DNA of 64,000 nucleotides from JBCBGF01 sp039820585 (GTDB lineage: Bacteria > Pseudomonadota > Alphaproteobacteria > Rhodobacterales > Rhodobacteraceae): assembly GCA_039820585.1 (NCBI GenBank), contig JBCBPV010000008.1:1-64000 (forward strand). Direction: 5' to 3'. Shown one piece after another: positions 31,488 to 40,511 of the stretch. The position numbers and the translations under genes are program-made. The notes under the pieces were generated by a model. It saw only the letters and a program-made list of their open reading frames with translations. It did no database searches and was not told where the DNA came from. The stretch's first letter is position 1; the number at the start of each line of letters is the position of its first letter.

Positions 31488-32193
31488 GCCAACCATTCTT
31501 GCATTCGACACATCGGCCGCGCATTGCGCGGCCGCTTTGCTTTCGGGTGGCAGGATCGTGGCGTCTCGCCACGAGGAAATGAAGCGCGGTCAGGCCGAGC
31601 GCCTTGTGCCACTGTTGCAAGAGGTACTGGCCCAAGAAGGCGCAGTCTGGGAAGAAATTGATGCTATCGGTGTCGGGATTGGCCCGGGGAATTTCACTGG
31701 CATTCGCATTTCGGTGTCGACGGCCCGTGGGCTGGCCTTGTCGCTTGGCGTGCCTGCGCTGGGTGTGACCTCTTTCGAAGTGGCGCGGGGGCCGGCATCA
31801 ATTCCCGGACCGCAGCACCAGATCGTGACCCTGCGTGGCCCGCGCAGCACCTTTTACCTGCAACGGTTCGAAAACGGTGTTCCCGCAGGCGAGCCTGAAA
31901 CGCTTGATGCGACCTCGCCGCATTGGCTTGAGCTTGAGATCAGCGCTCCGGAAGGCACCGAGCTTTTGGGGCCTTTCGCCGAACATCTGATGCTGGCGCT
32001 GGGACGTGGCGCACCAAGTATGTACCCATGGAATGACGGTGATATCGACTGGCGGCGTAGCGCTGATATCATCGCACACATCGCGGCAGAGCGGTTTGCA
32101 TCAGGTGAGCCGTTCGACCGCCCTGCCCCGCTCTACATCCGCGCGCCAGACGCCGCACCATCACGCAACGCCGCGCCGGTCCTTCTGCGGTGA
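31477..32193 (+). CDS. tsaB: tRNA threonylcarbamoyladenosine biosynthesis protein TsaB
   Basis: The product (238 residues from TTG 31477) has the ASKHA-fold start I-L-A-F-D-T-S-A-A-H-C-A-A-A-L and the G-I-G-P-G-N-F-T-G-I-R-I signature of TsaB. It scaffolds TsaD and TsaE in making the t6A37 modification of ANN-decoding tRNAs. The TTG has GAGG eight bases upstream within the nfuA coding end. No ATG is available before the conserved region, and an earlier in-frame TTG at 31462 is the alternative. The stop overlaps rimI (GTGA). Confidence 0.93.
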   Translation: MPPEPTILAFDTSAAHCAAALLSGGRIVASRHEEMKRGQAERLVPLLQEVLAQEGAVWEEIDAIGVGIGPGNFTGIRISVSTARGLALSLGVPALGVTSFEVARGPASIPGPQHQIVTLRGPRSTFYLQRFENGVPAGEPETLDATSPHWLELEISAPEGTELLGPFAEHLMLALGRGAPSMYPWNDGDIDWRRSADIIAHIAAERFASGEPFDRPAPLYIRAPDAAPSRNAAPVLLR

Positions 32194-32621
32194 GCCCGGA
32201 CGATCTCGCACAGTTTGCCGCCCGCGCCCTCAGCGACACCACCCGAGCCTGGAGCGTTGCGGAATTTGCCGACCTGCTCGCCGCACCACACACAGTGTTG
32301 ACCACCCGCCCCCATGCCTTCGCCCTCGGCCGCGTCATCGCGGATGAGGCCGAACTGTTGCTGATCGCCACAGACCCTGCCCATCGCCGCGTCGGGATCG
32401 GGCGCGTCTGCCTGACCGCGTTCGAGGCCGCATGCGCAAACCGTGGGGCAACAGAGCTGTTTCTGGAGGTCTCAGTATTAAACGCCGCAGCGCGCGCGCT
32501 CTACACCGCCGCGGGCTATACCCTGCGCAGCGAACGCCACGCCTACTACCAGACACCTGCGGGCGGGCGGGAAAATGCCCTTGTCCTGCACAAGGCCCTC
32601 ACCACACCCGACCCAACGTAA
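32190..32621 (+). CDS. rimI: RimI-type ribosomal-protein alanine N-acetyltransferase (GNAT)
   Basis: The 143-residue protein starts at GTG 32190, overlapping the tsaB stop. The GNAT acetyl-CoA loop is R-R-V-G-I-G-R, preceded by the L-L-L-I-A-T-D-P strand and followed by L-F-L-E-V-S-V-L-N-A-A-A-R-A-L-Y, the RimI-like substrate segment. Position next to tsaB is the classic tsaB-rimI pair. The enzyme acetylates the N-terminal Ala of ribosomal protein S18 in E. coli; the target here is inferred. Confidence 0.87.
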   Translation: MSPDDLAQFAARALSDTTRAWSVAEFADLLAAPHTVLTTRPHAFALGRVIADEAELLLIATDPAHRRVGIGRVCLTAFEAACANRGATELFLEVSVLNAAARALYTAAGYTLRSERHAYYQTPAGGRENALVLHKALTTPDPT

Positions 32622-32795
32622 GCTGCCGAAAATCGGGGCAAATGATGCAGGACTCCGCGCAATTCCCCCAGATCGCTATTGACGCTCTGTCGTGCCTGCG
32701 GCCTTAATCGCGCATGATCTAATCCAGATCCACTGAACAACCGGTCGGGCAGCGTGATTTGCCACGGCCGCAACAATTGTAACTGGGAGACCCAA

Positions 32796-33797
32796 ATGAC
32801 CCTTATGAAATCCCTTCTCGGCGCCGCCGCTGGTGTTGCGCTGACGGCCGGGATGGCCAGCGCCGAGCCCGCGATCATCTTTGACCTGGGCGGCAAGTTC
32901 GACAAGTCGTTCAACGAAGCCGCGTTCGGCGGTGCAACCCGCTGGGCCGAAGAGACCGGCGGCACGTTCCGCGAAATCGAAATGCAATCTGAGGCTCAGC
33001 GTGAGCAGGCCCTGCGCCGTTTCGCTGAAGCAGGCGCCAACCCCGTTGTGATGACCGGCTTTGCCTTTGGCAACGTGCTGTCCGAGGTTGCCCCCGATTA
33101 CCCCGACACACAGTTTGCGATCATTGACATGGTCGTGGATCAGCCCAACGTCCGTTCGGTGGTGTTCACCGAGCATGAAGGCTCATTCCTGGTGGGCATG
33201 ATGGCCGCCAAGGCTTCTGAATCCGGCACCGTCGGCTTCGTGGGCGGCATGGACATCCCGCTCATCCGCAAGTTTGCCTGCGGCTATGCGCAGGGCGTCA
33301 AGCACGTGAACCCCGATGCCGAAATCATCGCCAACATGACGGGCACCACACCGGCCGCCTGGAATGACCCCGTGAAGGGTGGCGAGTTGACGAAGGCCCA
33401 GATCAGCCAGGGCGCTGACGTGGTTTACGCCGCTGCCGGCGGTACTGGTGTGGGCGTTCTGCAGGCTGCAGCCGACGAAGGCATCCTGTCGATCGGCGTG
33501 GACAGCAACCAGAACTACCTGCACCCCGGCTCGGTCCTGACCTCGATGCTCAAGCGCGTGGACAACGCGGTTTACGAGGCATTCACCACAGGCATGGACG
33601 GCTCTTTTGAAACCGGCATCGTCGTGATGGATCTCGCCGCTGACGGCGTGGGCTATGCGGTTGATGAGTTCAACGCAGAGCTCGTGTCAGACGAAATGCA
33701 AAGCGCCGTGGAAGAGGCGAAGGCCGCGATCATCGCGGGCGAGCTGCCGGTGCATGATTACACCTCGGACGACAGCTGCCCTGCGCTGACGTTCTGA
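32796..33797 (+). CDS. BMP-family (nucleoside/simple-sugar type) ABC transporter binding protein
   Basis: The 333-residue protein has a signal peptide (residues 1-23, ending M-A-S-A-E) and the BMP/PnrA fold: F-D-L-G-G-K-F-D-K-S-F-N-E-A-A-F-G-G, then T-E-H-E-G-S-F-L-V-G and G-V-D-S-N-Q. The family binds purine nucleosides and related compounds. GGGAGA precedes ATG 32796. It heads a five-gene operon; a strong terminator-like hairpin immediately after it should allow much more binding protein than ATPase. A possible -35 (TTGACG) lies at 32679-32684. Confidence 0.94.
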   Translation: MTLMKSLLGAAAGVALTAGMASAEPAIIFDLGGKFDKSFNEAAFGGATRWAEETGGTFREIEMQSEAQREQALRRFAEAGANPVVMTGFAFGNVLSEVAPDYPDTQFAIIDMVVDQPNVRSVVFTEHEGSFLVGMMAAKASESGTVGFVGGMDIPLIRKFACGYAQGVKHVNPDAEIIANMTGTTPAAWNDPVKGGELTKAQISQGADVVYAAAGGTGVGVLQAAADEGILSIGVDSNQNYLHPGSVLTSMLKRVDNAVYEAFTTGMDGSFETGIVVMDLAADGVGYAVDEFNAELVSDEMQSAVEEAKAAIIAGELPVHDYTSDDSCPALTF

Positions 33798-33819
33798 TCA
33801 GGTCCCGATAGACCTTTTC

Positions 33820-33853
33820 GGGGCCGCGCGATCACCGTCGCGCGGCCCCTTTT
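33820..33853 (+). terminator. strong intra-operon hairpin after the binding-protein gene
   Basis: A perfect 12-bp GC-rich stem (GGGGCCGCGCGA 33820-33831 with TCGCGCGGCCCC 33838-33849) with a 6-base loop is followed by TTTT. It looks like a rho-independent terminator that would be partly read through, raising the ratio of binding protein to membrane components. Confidence 0.85.
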
Positions 33854-33884
33854 GCAAGACCCACCACCCAAGGACGCCCGCCCC

Positions 33885-35447
33885 ATGTCTGATGCCGCAC
33901 CTGCCATTGAGCTTCGGGGAATTTCCAAGGCCTTTGGCCCTGTGCAGGCCAACAAAGACATCTCGATCCGCGTGATGCCCGGCACGATTCACGGGATCAT
34001 CGGCGAAAATGGCGCGGGCAAGTCCACTTTGATGTCGATCCTCTATGGCTTTTACAAAGCCGACGCAGGTGAGATTTTCATAAACGGAAATCAAACGGTT
34101 ATCCCGGACAGCCAGGCGGCGATAAGCGCCGGGATCGGGATGGTGTTCCAGCATTTCAAACTGGTCGAGAACTTCTCTGTCCTCGAAAACGTGGTGCTGG
34201 GGGCCGAAGAGGGCGCGCTGTTGCGCCCGTCGCTCGCCAAGGCCCGTACGCTGCTGACCCAGCTGGCCGATGAATACGAACTGAACGTGAACCCCGATGC
34301 CCTGATCGAGGATATCGGCGTCGGCATGCAGCAGCGGGTCGAAATCCTCAAAGCGCTCTACCGTCAAGCCGAGATCCTGATCCTCGATGAGCCGACTGGC
34401 GTTCTGACCCCTGCCGAAGCCGACCACCTGTTCCGTATCCTCCGCGGACTGCGCGATGAAGGGAAGACGATCATCCTGATCACCCACAAGCTGCGCGAGA
34501 TCATGGAAGTGACCAACACCGTCAGCGTCATGCGGCGCGGTGAGATGACCGCGACCGTCAAGACCGACGAGACCAGCCCAGAAGAGCTTGCTGAACTGAT
34601 GGTCGGCCGCAAGGTTCTGTTGCGCGTCGACAAGACCCCCGCGCAACCCGGCAAAACGGTGCTGGAGGTCGAAAACCTGCGGATCACCGACGACAAGGGC
34701 GTCGAGCGCCTGAAAGGTGTGTCGCTGAACGTGCGCGCTGGTGAGATTCTGGGCATCGCTGGCGTTGCGGGAAATGGGCAGTCGGAATTGCTGGAAATCC
34801 TGGGCGGTTATGCAAAAGGCTCTGGCACGATCCGCGTGAACGGGCAGGCGCTGGACCTGACCGGCGCGCACTCCGATGGCCAGTCACGCCGCGCCCGCAG
34901 CATCGCGCATGTGCCCGAAGATCGCCAGCGCGAAGGCCTGATCATGGATTTCATGGCCTGGGAGAACATGATCTTCGGCTATCACCACGACCCCGCCTAT
35001 CAAAAAAGCGGCCTGGTCATGGACAACTCCGGCATCCTGGCCGAGACCGAGGCCAAGATGGAACGCTTCGACGTGCGCCCCCCGAACCCGCGCCTGACGG
35101 CCAAGAGCTTTTCGGGCGGCAACCAGCAAAAAATCGTTCTGGCGCGCGAGATTGAGCGTAACCCCGACCTTCTGCTCATCGGCCAGCCCACCCGCGGCGT
35201 CGATATCGGCGCGATTGAGTTCATCCACCAGCGCATTGTGGAGCTGCGCGATGCGGGCAAGGCGATCCTTCTGGTGTCCGTAGAACTGGATGAGATTATG
35301 TCGCTGTCCGACCGCATCGCCGTGATGTTTGACGGTCAGATCATGGGCGAACGCGATCCCGCCAAGACCAATCAGAAAGAGCTGGGCCTGTTGATGGCCG
35401 GCATCACCGACGCAGCGGGCGCGATGCCCCAAGCCGTGGGGGCCTGA
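33885..35447 (+). CDS. BMP-type ABC transporter ATP-binding protein, tandem ATPase
   Basis: The 520-residue protein contains two ATP-binding cassettes. The first has Walker A G-E-N-G-A-G-K-S-T-L and Walker B I-L-I-L-D-E-P-T. The second has a degenerate Walker A (G-V-A-G-N-G-Q-S-E), the signature S-F-S-G-G-N-Q-Q-K and I-G-Q-P-T-R-G-V-D. Such asymmetric twin ATPases energise sugar and nucleoside importers (RbsA/NupA type). ATG 33885 is chosen since upstream codons read poorly; AAGGA lies ten bases away. The permease starts four bases downstream. Confidence 0.95.
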   Translation: MSDAAPAIELRGISKAFGPVQANKDISIRVMPGTIHGIIGENGAGKSTLMSILYGFYKADAGEIFINGNQTVIPDSQAAISAGIGMVFQHFKLVENFSVLENVVLGAEEGALLRPSLAKARTLLTQLADEYELNVNPDALIEDIGVGMQQRVEILKALYRQAEILILDEPTGVLTPAEADHLFRILRGLRDEGKTIILITHKLREIMEVTNTVSVMRRGEMTATVKTDETSPEELAELMVGRKVLLRVDKTPAQPGKTVLEVENLRITDDKGVERLKGVSLNVRAGEILGIAGVAGNGQSELLEILGGYAKGSGTIRVNGQALDLTGAHSDGQSRRARSIAHVPEDRQREGLIMDFMAWENMIFGYHHDPAYQKSGLVMDNSGILAETEAKMERFDVRPPNPRLTAKSFSGGNQQKIVLAREIERNPDLLLIGQPTRGVDIGAIEFIHQRIVELRDAGKAILLVSVELDEIMSLSDRIAVMFDGQIMGERDPAKTNQKELGLLMAGITDAAGAMPQAVGA

Positions 35448-35451
35448 GATC

Positions 35452-36582
35452 ATGCAGAAGATGCCGCAATGGGCCGATGTCTTTTTGATCCCGCTGATCA
35501 GCTTGATGATCGCGTTCTTCCTGTCGGGGCTTGTGATCCTGGCCATCGGCGAAAGCCCGATCGAGGCCGTGCAGATCATGGTCACAGGGGCGCTGGGGTC
35601 CACCTATGGCTGGGGCTATACCCTTTATTACACAACGAATTTCATCTTCACCGGCCTTGCCGTGGCAGTCGCCTTCCACGCGCGATTGTTCAACATCGGG
35701 GGTGAAGGCCAGGCGATGCTGGGCGGGCTCGGCGTGGCGCTGGTGTGCCTGTCCATCGACTGGCCGCACTGGTTGGTGGCGCTGCCCGTGGCCCTGATCG
35801 GCGGGGCGCTGTTCGGCGCAGCCTGGGCGGCGGTGCCCGCCTATCTTCAGGCCAAGCGGGGCAGCCACATCGTGATCACCACGATCATGTTCAACTTCAT
35901 TGCGGCGGCTTTGCTAAACTACATGCTGGTCAACATCATGCGCCCCCAGGGCGCGATGGACCCCGCCAGCGCCCGCTTCCCAGATGGCGCAAGCCTGCCC
36001 ACCTTCCAGGACATGTTCGCCACCGCCGAGGCACCGCTTTTTCGCGGCGCACCGGTCAACGTCACCTTCTTCGTCGCTATCGCGGCCTGTTTCCTCGTCT
36101 GGTGGCTGATCTGGCGCACCCGACTGGGATATGAGATCCGCGCGTTCGGGCACTCGGAAACCGCCGCCGTCTACGCCGGGATCTCGCCCGTGAAGATCAC
36201 GGTGATCGCGATGCTGATCTCTGGTGGCCTTGCGGGCTGCATGGCGATCAACAACGTGATGGGCGAGGCGGAAAGGCTGGTCCTGAACTCTGTGGAAGGC
36301 GCGGGGTTCATCGGCATTGCCGTGGCCCTGATGGGCCGGTCGCATCCGTTCGGCGTGCTGCTCGCGGCGCTTCTGTTCGGCTTCCTCTACCAGGGCGGGG
36401 CCGAGCTCAGCCTTTGGTCCAACATCCCGCGTGAGTTGATCGTGGTGATCCAGGCGCTGGTGATCCTGTTCACCGGAGCGCTCGACAACATGGTGCGGAT
36501 GCCGCTGGAAAAACTGTTCCTCGCGATGTCGCGAAAGCCCGACGCCGCCAAGGCAGCCAACAAGCCGGAGGCAGCGGAATGA
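35452..36582 (+). CDS. ABC transporter permease, nucleoside/sugar type (first)
   Basis: The 376-residue integral membrane protein has about ten helices and the BPD_transp_2 signature (F-N-I-G-G-E-G-Q-A-M-L-G-G then the E-A-E-R-L-V-L-N-S region). It pairs with the second permease (37209) to form the channel of the BMP-type importer. Its stop overlaps the ATG of the LysE-family gene by four bases, so the exporter is translationally coupled to this importer subunit. Confidence 0.94.
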   Translation: MQKMPQWADVFLIPLISLMIAFFLSGLVILAIGESPIEAVQIMVTGALGSTYGWGYTLYYTTNFIFTGLAVAVAFHARLFNIGGEGQAMLGGLGVALVCLSIDWPHWLVALPVALIGGALFGAAWAAVPAYLQAKRGSHIVITTIMFNFIAAALLNYMLVNIMRPQGAMDPASARFPDGASLPTFQDMFATAEAPLFRGAPVNVTFFVAIAACFLVWWLIWRTRLGYEIRAFGHSETAAVYAGISPVKITVIAMLISGGLAGCMAINNVMGEAERLVLNSVEGAGFIGIAVALMGRSHPFGVLLAALLFGFLYQGGAELSLWSNIPRELIVVIQALVILFTGALDNMVRMPLEKLFLAMSRKPDAAKAANKPEAAE

Positions 36583-37205
36583 TCGAATATCTGCCAGGCT
36601 TCCTCGCCGCCTACGCCATCCTCATGGTCGCCGCATCCTCGCCCGGCCCGGCGGTCGCGATGCTGCTGGGCATCTCCGCCACCTCGGGACGCAGCGCAGC
36701 CCTCATCGCCAGCGCCGGGATCGCAACGGGCAGCGTTCTTCTCAACATCGGCACGCTGGCAGGCGTGGGCTATCTGCTGACCCAAGCTGCCTGGGCAATG
36801 ATGGTGCTCAAGCTGATCGGGGCAGCCTACCTTGCCTGGCTTTCCTATGGCGCCTTCCGAAAAGCCGTGAACCCGCCCAAGATCGAAGCGATGGAAATGG
36901 CCCCCCGCAGCGCAGCCAACGCCTTTGTCGCGGGGTTTCTGCTGCAGGTAACAAACCCAAAGGCCATCGTGTTCTGGCTGGCCATTGCGGCAGTTGGGGC
37001 AACACAGGGTGGCGGCGCAGGCGTAATCGCGCTGTTTATCGCGGGCGCATTCCTGATCTCCTTCGGTTGCCACGGCGCCTGGGCGCTGGTCCTGTCGTCC
37101 TCGCCGGCACGGCGCGTCTATGCCTCAGGTCGCCGATGGGTCGAGGCGGGGCTGGGCGCGCTGTTTGCGACCTTCGCCATTCGCCTGGCCACGGAAAGGG
37201 TCTGA
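36579..37205 (+). CDS. LysE/RhtB-family amino acid exporter embedded in the importer operon
   Basis: This 208-residue membrane protein has the LysE-type layout of six helices, with the S-P-G-P-A-V-A-M-L motif near residue 21 and the N-P-K-A-I-V-F-W segment near residue 125. The family exports basic or small neutral amino acids and their analogues. It is set between the two permease genes with a four-base start-stop overlap upstream and only three bases before the next gene. It is thus co-expressed with a nucleoside-type importer, an unusual combination that may balance uptake of a compound containing an amino acid. Confidence 0.9.
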   Translation: MIEYLPGFLAAYAILMVAASSPGPAVAMLLGISATSGRSAALIASAGIATGSVLLNIGTLAGVGYLLTQAAWAMMVLKLIGAAYLAWLSYGAFRKAVNPPKIEAMEMAPRSAANAFVAGFLLQVTNPKAIVFWLAIAAVGATQGGGAGVIALFIAGAFLISFGCHGAWALVLSSSPARRVYASGRRWVEAGLGALFATFAIRLATERV

Positions 37206-37208
37206 TCC

Positions 37209-38174
37209 ATGGATTTTGCAACCGCCCTTCAGATCCTCGATTCCACCATCCGCCTCGCCACCCCACTGCTGCTTGCCTGCCTCGCGGGCCTGTTTTCGGA
37301 ACGCGCGGGGATCTTTGACATCGGGCTGGAAGGCAAGATGCTGGCGGCTGCGTTCTTTTCCGCCGCCTTTGCGGCCATCTCAGGCTCTGTCTGGATCGGC
37401 CTTCTGGCCGGGATCGCCGCGTCGGTCGTCTTGTCGGGCGTCCATGGCCTGGCCTCGATCACCTTCCGCGGCAATCAGCTGATCTCAGGCGTTGCGATCA
37501 ATTTCCTTGCCGCGGGTCTGACCGTTCTGATCGCACAGGCCTGGTTCAGCCAGGGCGGGCGCACGCCGTCGCTGTCAGGCGATGCCCGGTTCTCACCGAT
37601 GGAATGGCCATTGGCGGGCGTGATGGAAAACGTGCCGGTCTTCGGCCCGGTCTATTCCGAACTGATCTCGGGCCACACCTTCCTTGTCTACATCGCCATC
37701 CTGGCTGTTCCGGCCAGTTGGTACGTCCTTTTCCGCTCCCGCTTTGGCCTGCGCCTGCGTGCGGTTGGGGAAAATCCCGCCGCCGTAGACACCGCCGGGA
37801 TCTCAGTGGTTCGGATGCGCTACACCGCCGTGGCGATCTGCGGACTGCTATGCGGATTGGCAGGGGCATACCTGGCAACAGGCCTCGCCGCAGGATTCGT
37901 CAAAGACATGAGCGCGGGCCGGGGGTTCATCGCACTCGCCGCGCTGATCTTCGCCAAATGGCGGCCTTGGTACGCGCTCTACGCCTGTCTTCTGTTCGGC
38001 TTGCTAGAGGCCATCGGCAACCGGTACCAGAATATTGAGATCATTGGCGTCACCCTGCCCGTCCAGTTCATGCAGGCGCTGCCCTACATCCTGACGGTGG
38101 TGATCCTGGCGGGCTTTGTGGGCAAGGCGATCCCCCCGCGCGCGGGTGGCGAGCCTTACGTGAAAGAGCGCTAG
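37209..38174 (+). CDS. ABC transporter permease, nucleoside/sugar type (second)
   Basis: The 321-residue permease has about ten helices and carries F-D-I-G-L-E-G-K-M-L and the cytoplasmic G-E-N-P-A-A-V-D-T-A-G-I-S coupling loop that contacts the ATPase. It is the partner of the permease at 35452. The conserved loop is the family's EAA-like region. An imperfect hairpin follows nine bases after the stop, between convergent genes. Confidence 0.94.
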   Translation: MDFATALQILDSTIRLATPLLLACLAGLFSERAGIFDIGLEGKMLAAAFFSAAFAAISGSVWIGLLAGIAASVVLSGVHGLASITFRGNQLISGVAINFLAAGLTVLIAQAWFSQGGRTPSLSGDARFSPMEWPLAGVMENVPVFGPVYSELISGHTFLVYIAILAVPASWYVLFRSRFGLRLRAVGENPAAVDTAGISVVRMRYTAVAICGLLCGLAGAYLATGLAAGFVKDMSAGRGFIALAALIFAKWRPWYALYACLLFGLLEAIGNRYQNIEIIGVTLPVQFMQALPYILTVVILAGFVGKAIPPRAGGEPYVKER

Positions 38175-38182
38175 AGACAAAA

Positions 38183-38212
38183 ACGGGCAAGGGCGTCTTG
38201 GCCCCTGCCCGT
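38183..38212. terminator. bidirectional terminator-like stem between convergent genes
   Basis: ACGGGCA (38183-38189) pairs with TGCCCGT (38206-38212), and GGGC/GCCC extends the stem past one mismatch. There is no T-run on the plus side. It separates the ABC operon from the convergent 710-residue gene. Confidence 0.55.
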
Positions 38213-38231
38213 CACTGTCTTTGCAAACGGA

Positions 38232-40364
38232 TCACTCCCCGGCGATGCGCGCCTCGGGATTGAACCGCGTCTCGTCGGTGATCGTGAACTGACCCCGCTT
38301 CAGCTTCTGGATCTTGCCCTGCCGCAGCAGTTGCCCGAAGGACCGCAAACCGGCCTCGCGCGTGAAGGCCTCTTGCTCATAGCTTGCAACTCGGCGCATC
38401 AACTGGGGCCGCGAGAACTCGCGCCGGCCTTCGACAAAGGCGGAATAGGCCGCCGCCGCTTCCAGCAGGTCGGGCAACTCGGTCGCGCCCATCTGCTTGG
38501 CGAAATCGGCAAAGCTGCTCGCACCCTCGGCCATCGGGTCTGGCTGCTGCACGGTGGTCTGGGTGTTTACCCGGCGCGGAAGCACGGCCTTGCGTTCACC
38601 CGCGTCGCCACTGGCATCGACCCGTTGCGCAGACACCAGCATCAAGGGCGACGACGATTCCTGGATCGGCGCGGGGCGTTGATCGGTGGCCTTGGTCTCT
38701 TCGGGGCGGCGGGGCCGCACCACCTTCGCCAGATCCGCGCGGTAGCGACTTTGCTCTTCGGCGTCCTCTTCTTCTTTCGCGACGCCACCCGTCAGCAGGC
38801 GATCGGCCTTGGTGGCCGCCACAGCCGCTTTCAGGTGCGCAATGGCCGACCGGCGGCGGCTGCTTTCCTGATCGTCGAGCTTGGAATTCGTCTCTTCCAG
38901 AATGCGATCAAAGGCAGCTTCGCCCGAGGCTTCGGGATCTTCTTCCGTGTCGTCCGCATCTGCGTCCGTCAAATCGTCCAGCGAAGCGGCATCAGCGGCA
39001 ACGACGTTTTCCTCTGCCGCTGCATCAGCCTCCGTCGGCGCGACAGCGGCTGCAACGGCGGCGAGCATATCCTCATCATCCGCAGGCTCTTCCGCCACAG
39101 GCTCGATCGCATCAGCCGCGGCTTCATCTTCGGCCATATCGACAAGCGTGCCGTCGTCGCCCGCAGGCTCTTCCGCCATAGGCTCCAAAGCATCTGCCAG
39201 ATCCGCGTCTTCCGCAGCATCAGCAAGCGGCACAGGCGGCAGGTCTTCGTCATATGCGACGGCCTCAAGCGGCTCTTCAGCCAGGGCGCCTTCCGTCGTC
39301 TCAACACCCTCCACACCGGCCAGATCATCGGCGTCGGCCCCGTCAAGCGCGTGCAGGTCCTCAAGATCCTCGGCTTCCGCGCCTTCGTTCAGCTCAACCT
39401 CATCAAAAGCATGGTCTGCCGCATCTTCCTCAACCGCAGCGACCTCTGGCGCAATTTCTTCCGCTGCCTCGTCCGCAAAATGCACCGTATCCGGCACCGC
39501 ATCAGCCCCGAAGCCTGCCTCTTCGGTCACCTCTGCAACCGGCGCGTCCGGCAGATCATCCTCTACCGGTTCCGGTTCCGGGTCAGGCGCCGCGGCCACA
39601 GGCTCAGCCGGTGCAGGGTCAGAGCGCTTGAGCCGGATGATACGGCTCGTGATATCGTTGGGCTCGGCCATCAACGGTTCCGGATCGGACAGACCAAGCG
39701 CATCGTCTTCAAACTGCGCGAGCACGCCCGCATCATCGTCCAAGGTGCTCTCGGAATCCGCTTCGTCTTCTTCCAGCTCGGGCGCAACAACCTCTGGTGC
39801 GTCCAGCGGGGCCGCGTCGATATCGGCAATCGGTGCGATCTCATCGCCCAGATCCACATCGTCAAACGCGCTTTCGATGGACCCTGCATAGGGGTCGGCC
39901 ACGTCAAGCGGCGCATCGAACGGATCATCGGCCTCGTCCGGCACTCGGCTGCGCGCCACGACGGCGCGGATACGGCTTAGCTTGGCGGCGATGCTGCCGT
40001 CATCTGCGGGCGCAGGCACGGGCACATCCAACTCATCCGCCACAGGGGCGGGGGCCACGGCAGCGGGCGCAACGACAGGCGCATCGCTCGCCATGGGCTC
40101 TGCCGCGTCTTCCATCTGGCGCAGCACGATCCCATCGTCCTGAATCCGCGCTTCCACGCGGCGCTGAACCTCTTGTTCGGCGATCCGGTGCAGCATTTCG
40201 GCATCGGGGGTCGGCGGTTCTGCACCGAAATAACGGTCATCCGCGGCAAGGTCGCGGAAGTACTCGGCAATCGACTTCATCGTTGAAAACGGATCGTCGA
40301 AGCCTTCGAGCGTACAAGAGAACGTCCCATACGACACCGTCAGGATTTTGCTCGGGCCTACCAT
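38232..40364 (-). CDS. large acidic protein of unknown function with conserved ends
   Basis: The 710-residue protein has three parts. Residues 1-~75 are well-ordered looking (S-Y-G-T-F-S-C-T-L-E-G-F-D-D then Y-F-R-D-L-A-A-D-D-R-Y-F-G-A-E-P-P). Residues ~76-~520 are extremely rich in Asp, Glu, Ala and Pro with weak repeats (such as A-E-E-P-A-D-D-E). The last ~190 residues are basic-to-mixed and ordered (F-A-D-F-A-K-Q-M-G-A-T-E-L-P-D-L-L-E, then a K-R-G-Q-F near the end). The ends match a protein family I recall only from Rhodobacteraceae, sometimes labelled as a chemotaxis or hypothetical protein. There is no signal peptide or membrane helix. It is divergent from thiamine diphosphokinase. Function unknown. 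Confidence 0.85.
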   Translation of the reverse strand: MVGPSKILTVSYGTFSCTLEGFDDPFSTMKSIAEYFRDLAADDRYFGAEPPTPDAEMLHRIAEQEVQRRVEARIQDDGIVLRQMEDAAEPMASDAPVVAPAAVAPAPVADELDVPVPAPADDGSIAAKLSRIRAVVARSRVPDEADDPFDAPLDVADPYAGSIESAFDDVDLGDEIAPIADIDAAPLDAPEVVAPELEEDEADSESTLDDDAGVLAQFEDDALGLSDPEPLMAEPNDITSRIIRLKRSDPAPAEPVAAAPDPEPEPVEDDLPDAPVAEVTEEAGFGADAVPDTVHFADEAAEEIAPEVAAVEEDAADHAFDEVELNEGAEAEDLEDLHALDGADADDLAGVEGVETTEGALAEEPLEAVAYDEDLPPVPLADAAEDADLADALEPMAEEPAGDDGTLVDMAEDEAAADAIEPVAEEPADDEDMLAAVAAAVAPTEADAAAEENVVAADAASLDDLTDADADDTEEDPEASGEAAFDRILEETNSKLDDQESSRRRSAIAHLKAAVAATKADRLLTGGVAKEEEDAEEQSRYRADLAKVVRPRRPEETKATDQRPAPIQESSSPLMLVSAQRVDASGDAGERKAVLPRRVNTQTTVQQPDPMAEGASSFADFAKQMGATELPDLLEAAAAYSAFVEGRREFSRPQLMRRVASYEQEAFTREAGLRSFGQLLRQGKIQKLKRGQFTITDETRFNPEARIAGE

Positions 40365-40511
40365 CGTATTCGCTTTCTCCCCCGATCCAGCGGAATTTGT
40401 TAATTGTGACTTGCACGTTAATTTGGAACAGACTGTGGCATTTCGGTGGATTTATTCTGGGCGCAAGTGTGATCTGTTTCCACGTTAAACACAAATCAAG
40501 TCAGTGAGCTC

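Noticed and set aside
33852..33884. upstream extension of the twin-ATPase start
   Set aside because: The extra 11 residues are Pro/Lys-rich, overlap the terminator and lack a ribosome site.
38331..39980. 549-codon plus-strand frame (and several nested ones) inside the acidic-protein gene
   Set aside because: It is the antisense shadow of a GC-biased, Asp/Glu/Ala-rich gene; its Arg/Cys/His-rich protein matches nothing and lacks a ribosome site.
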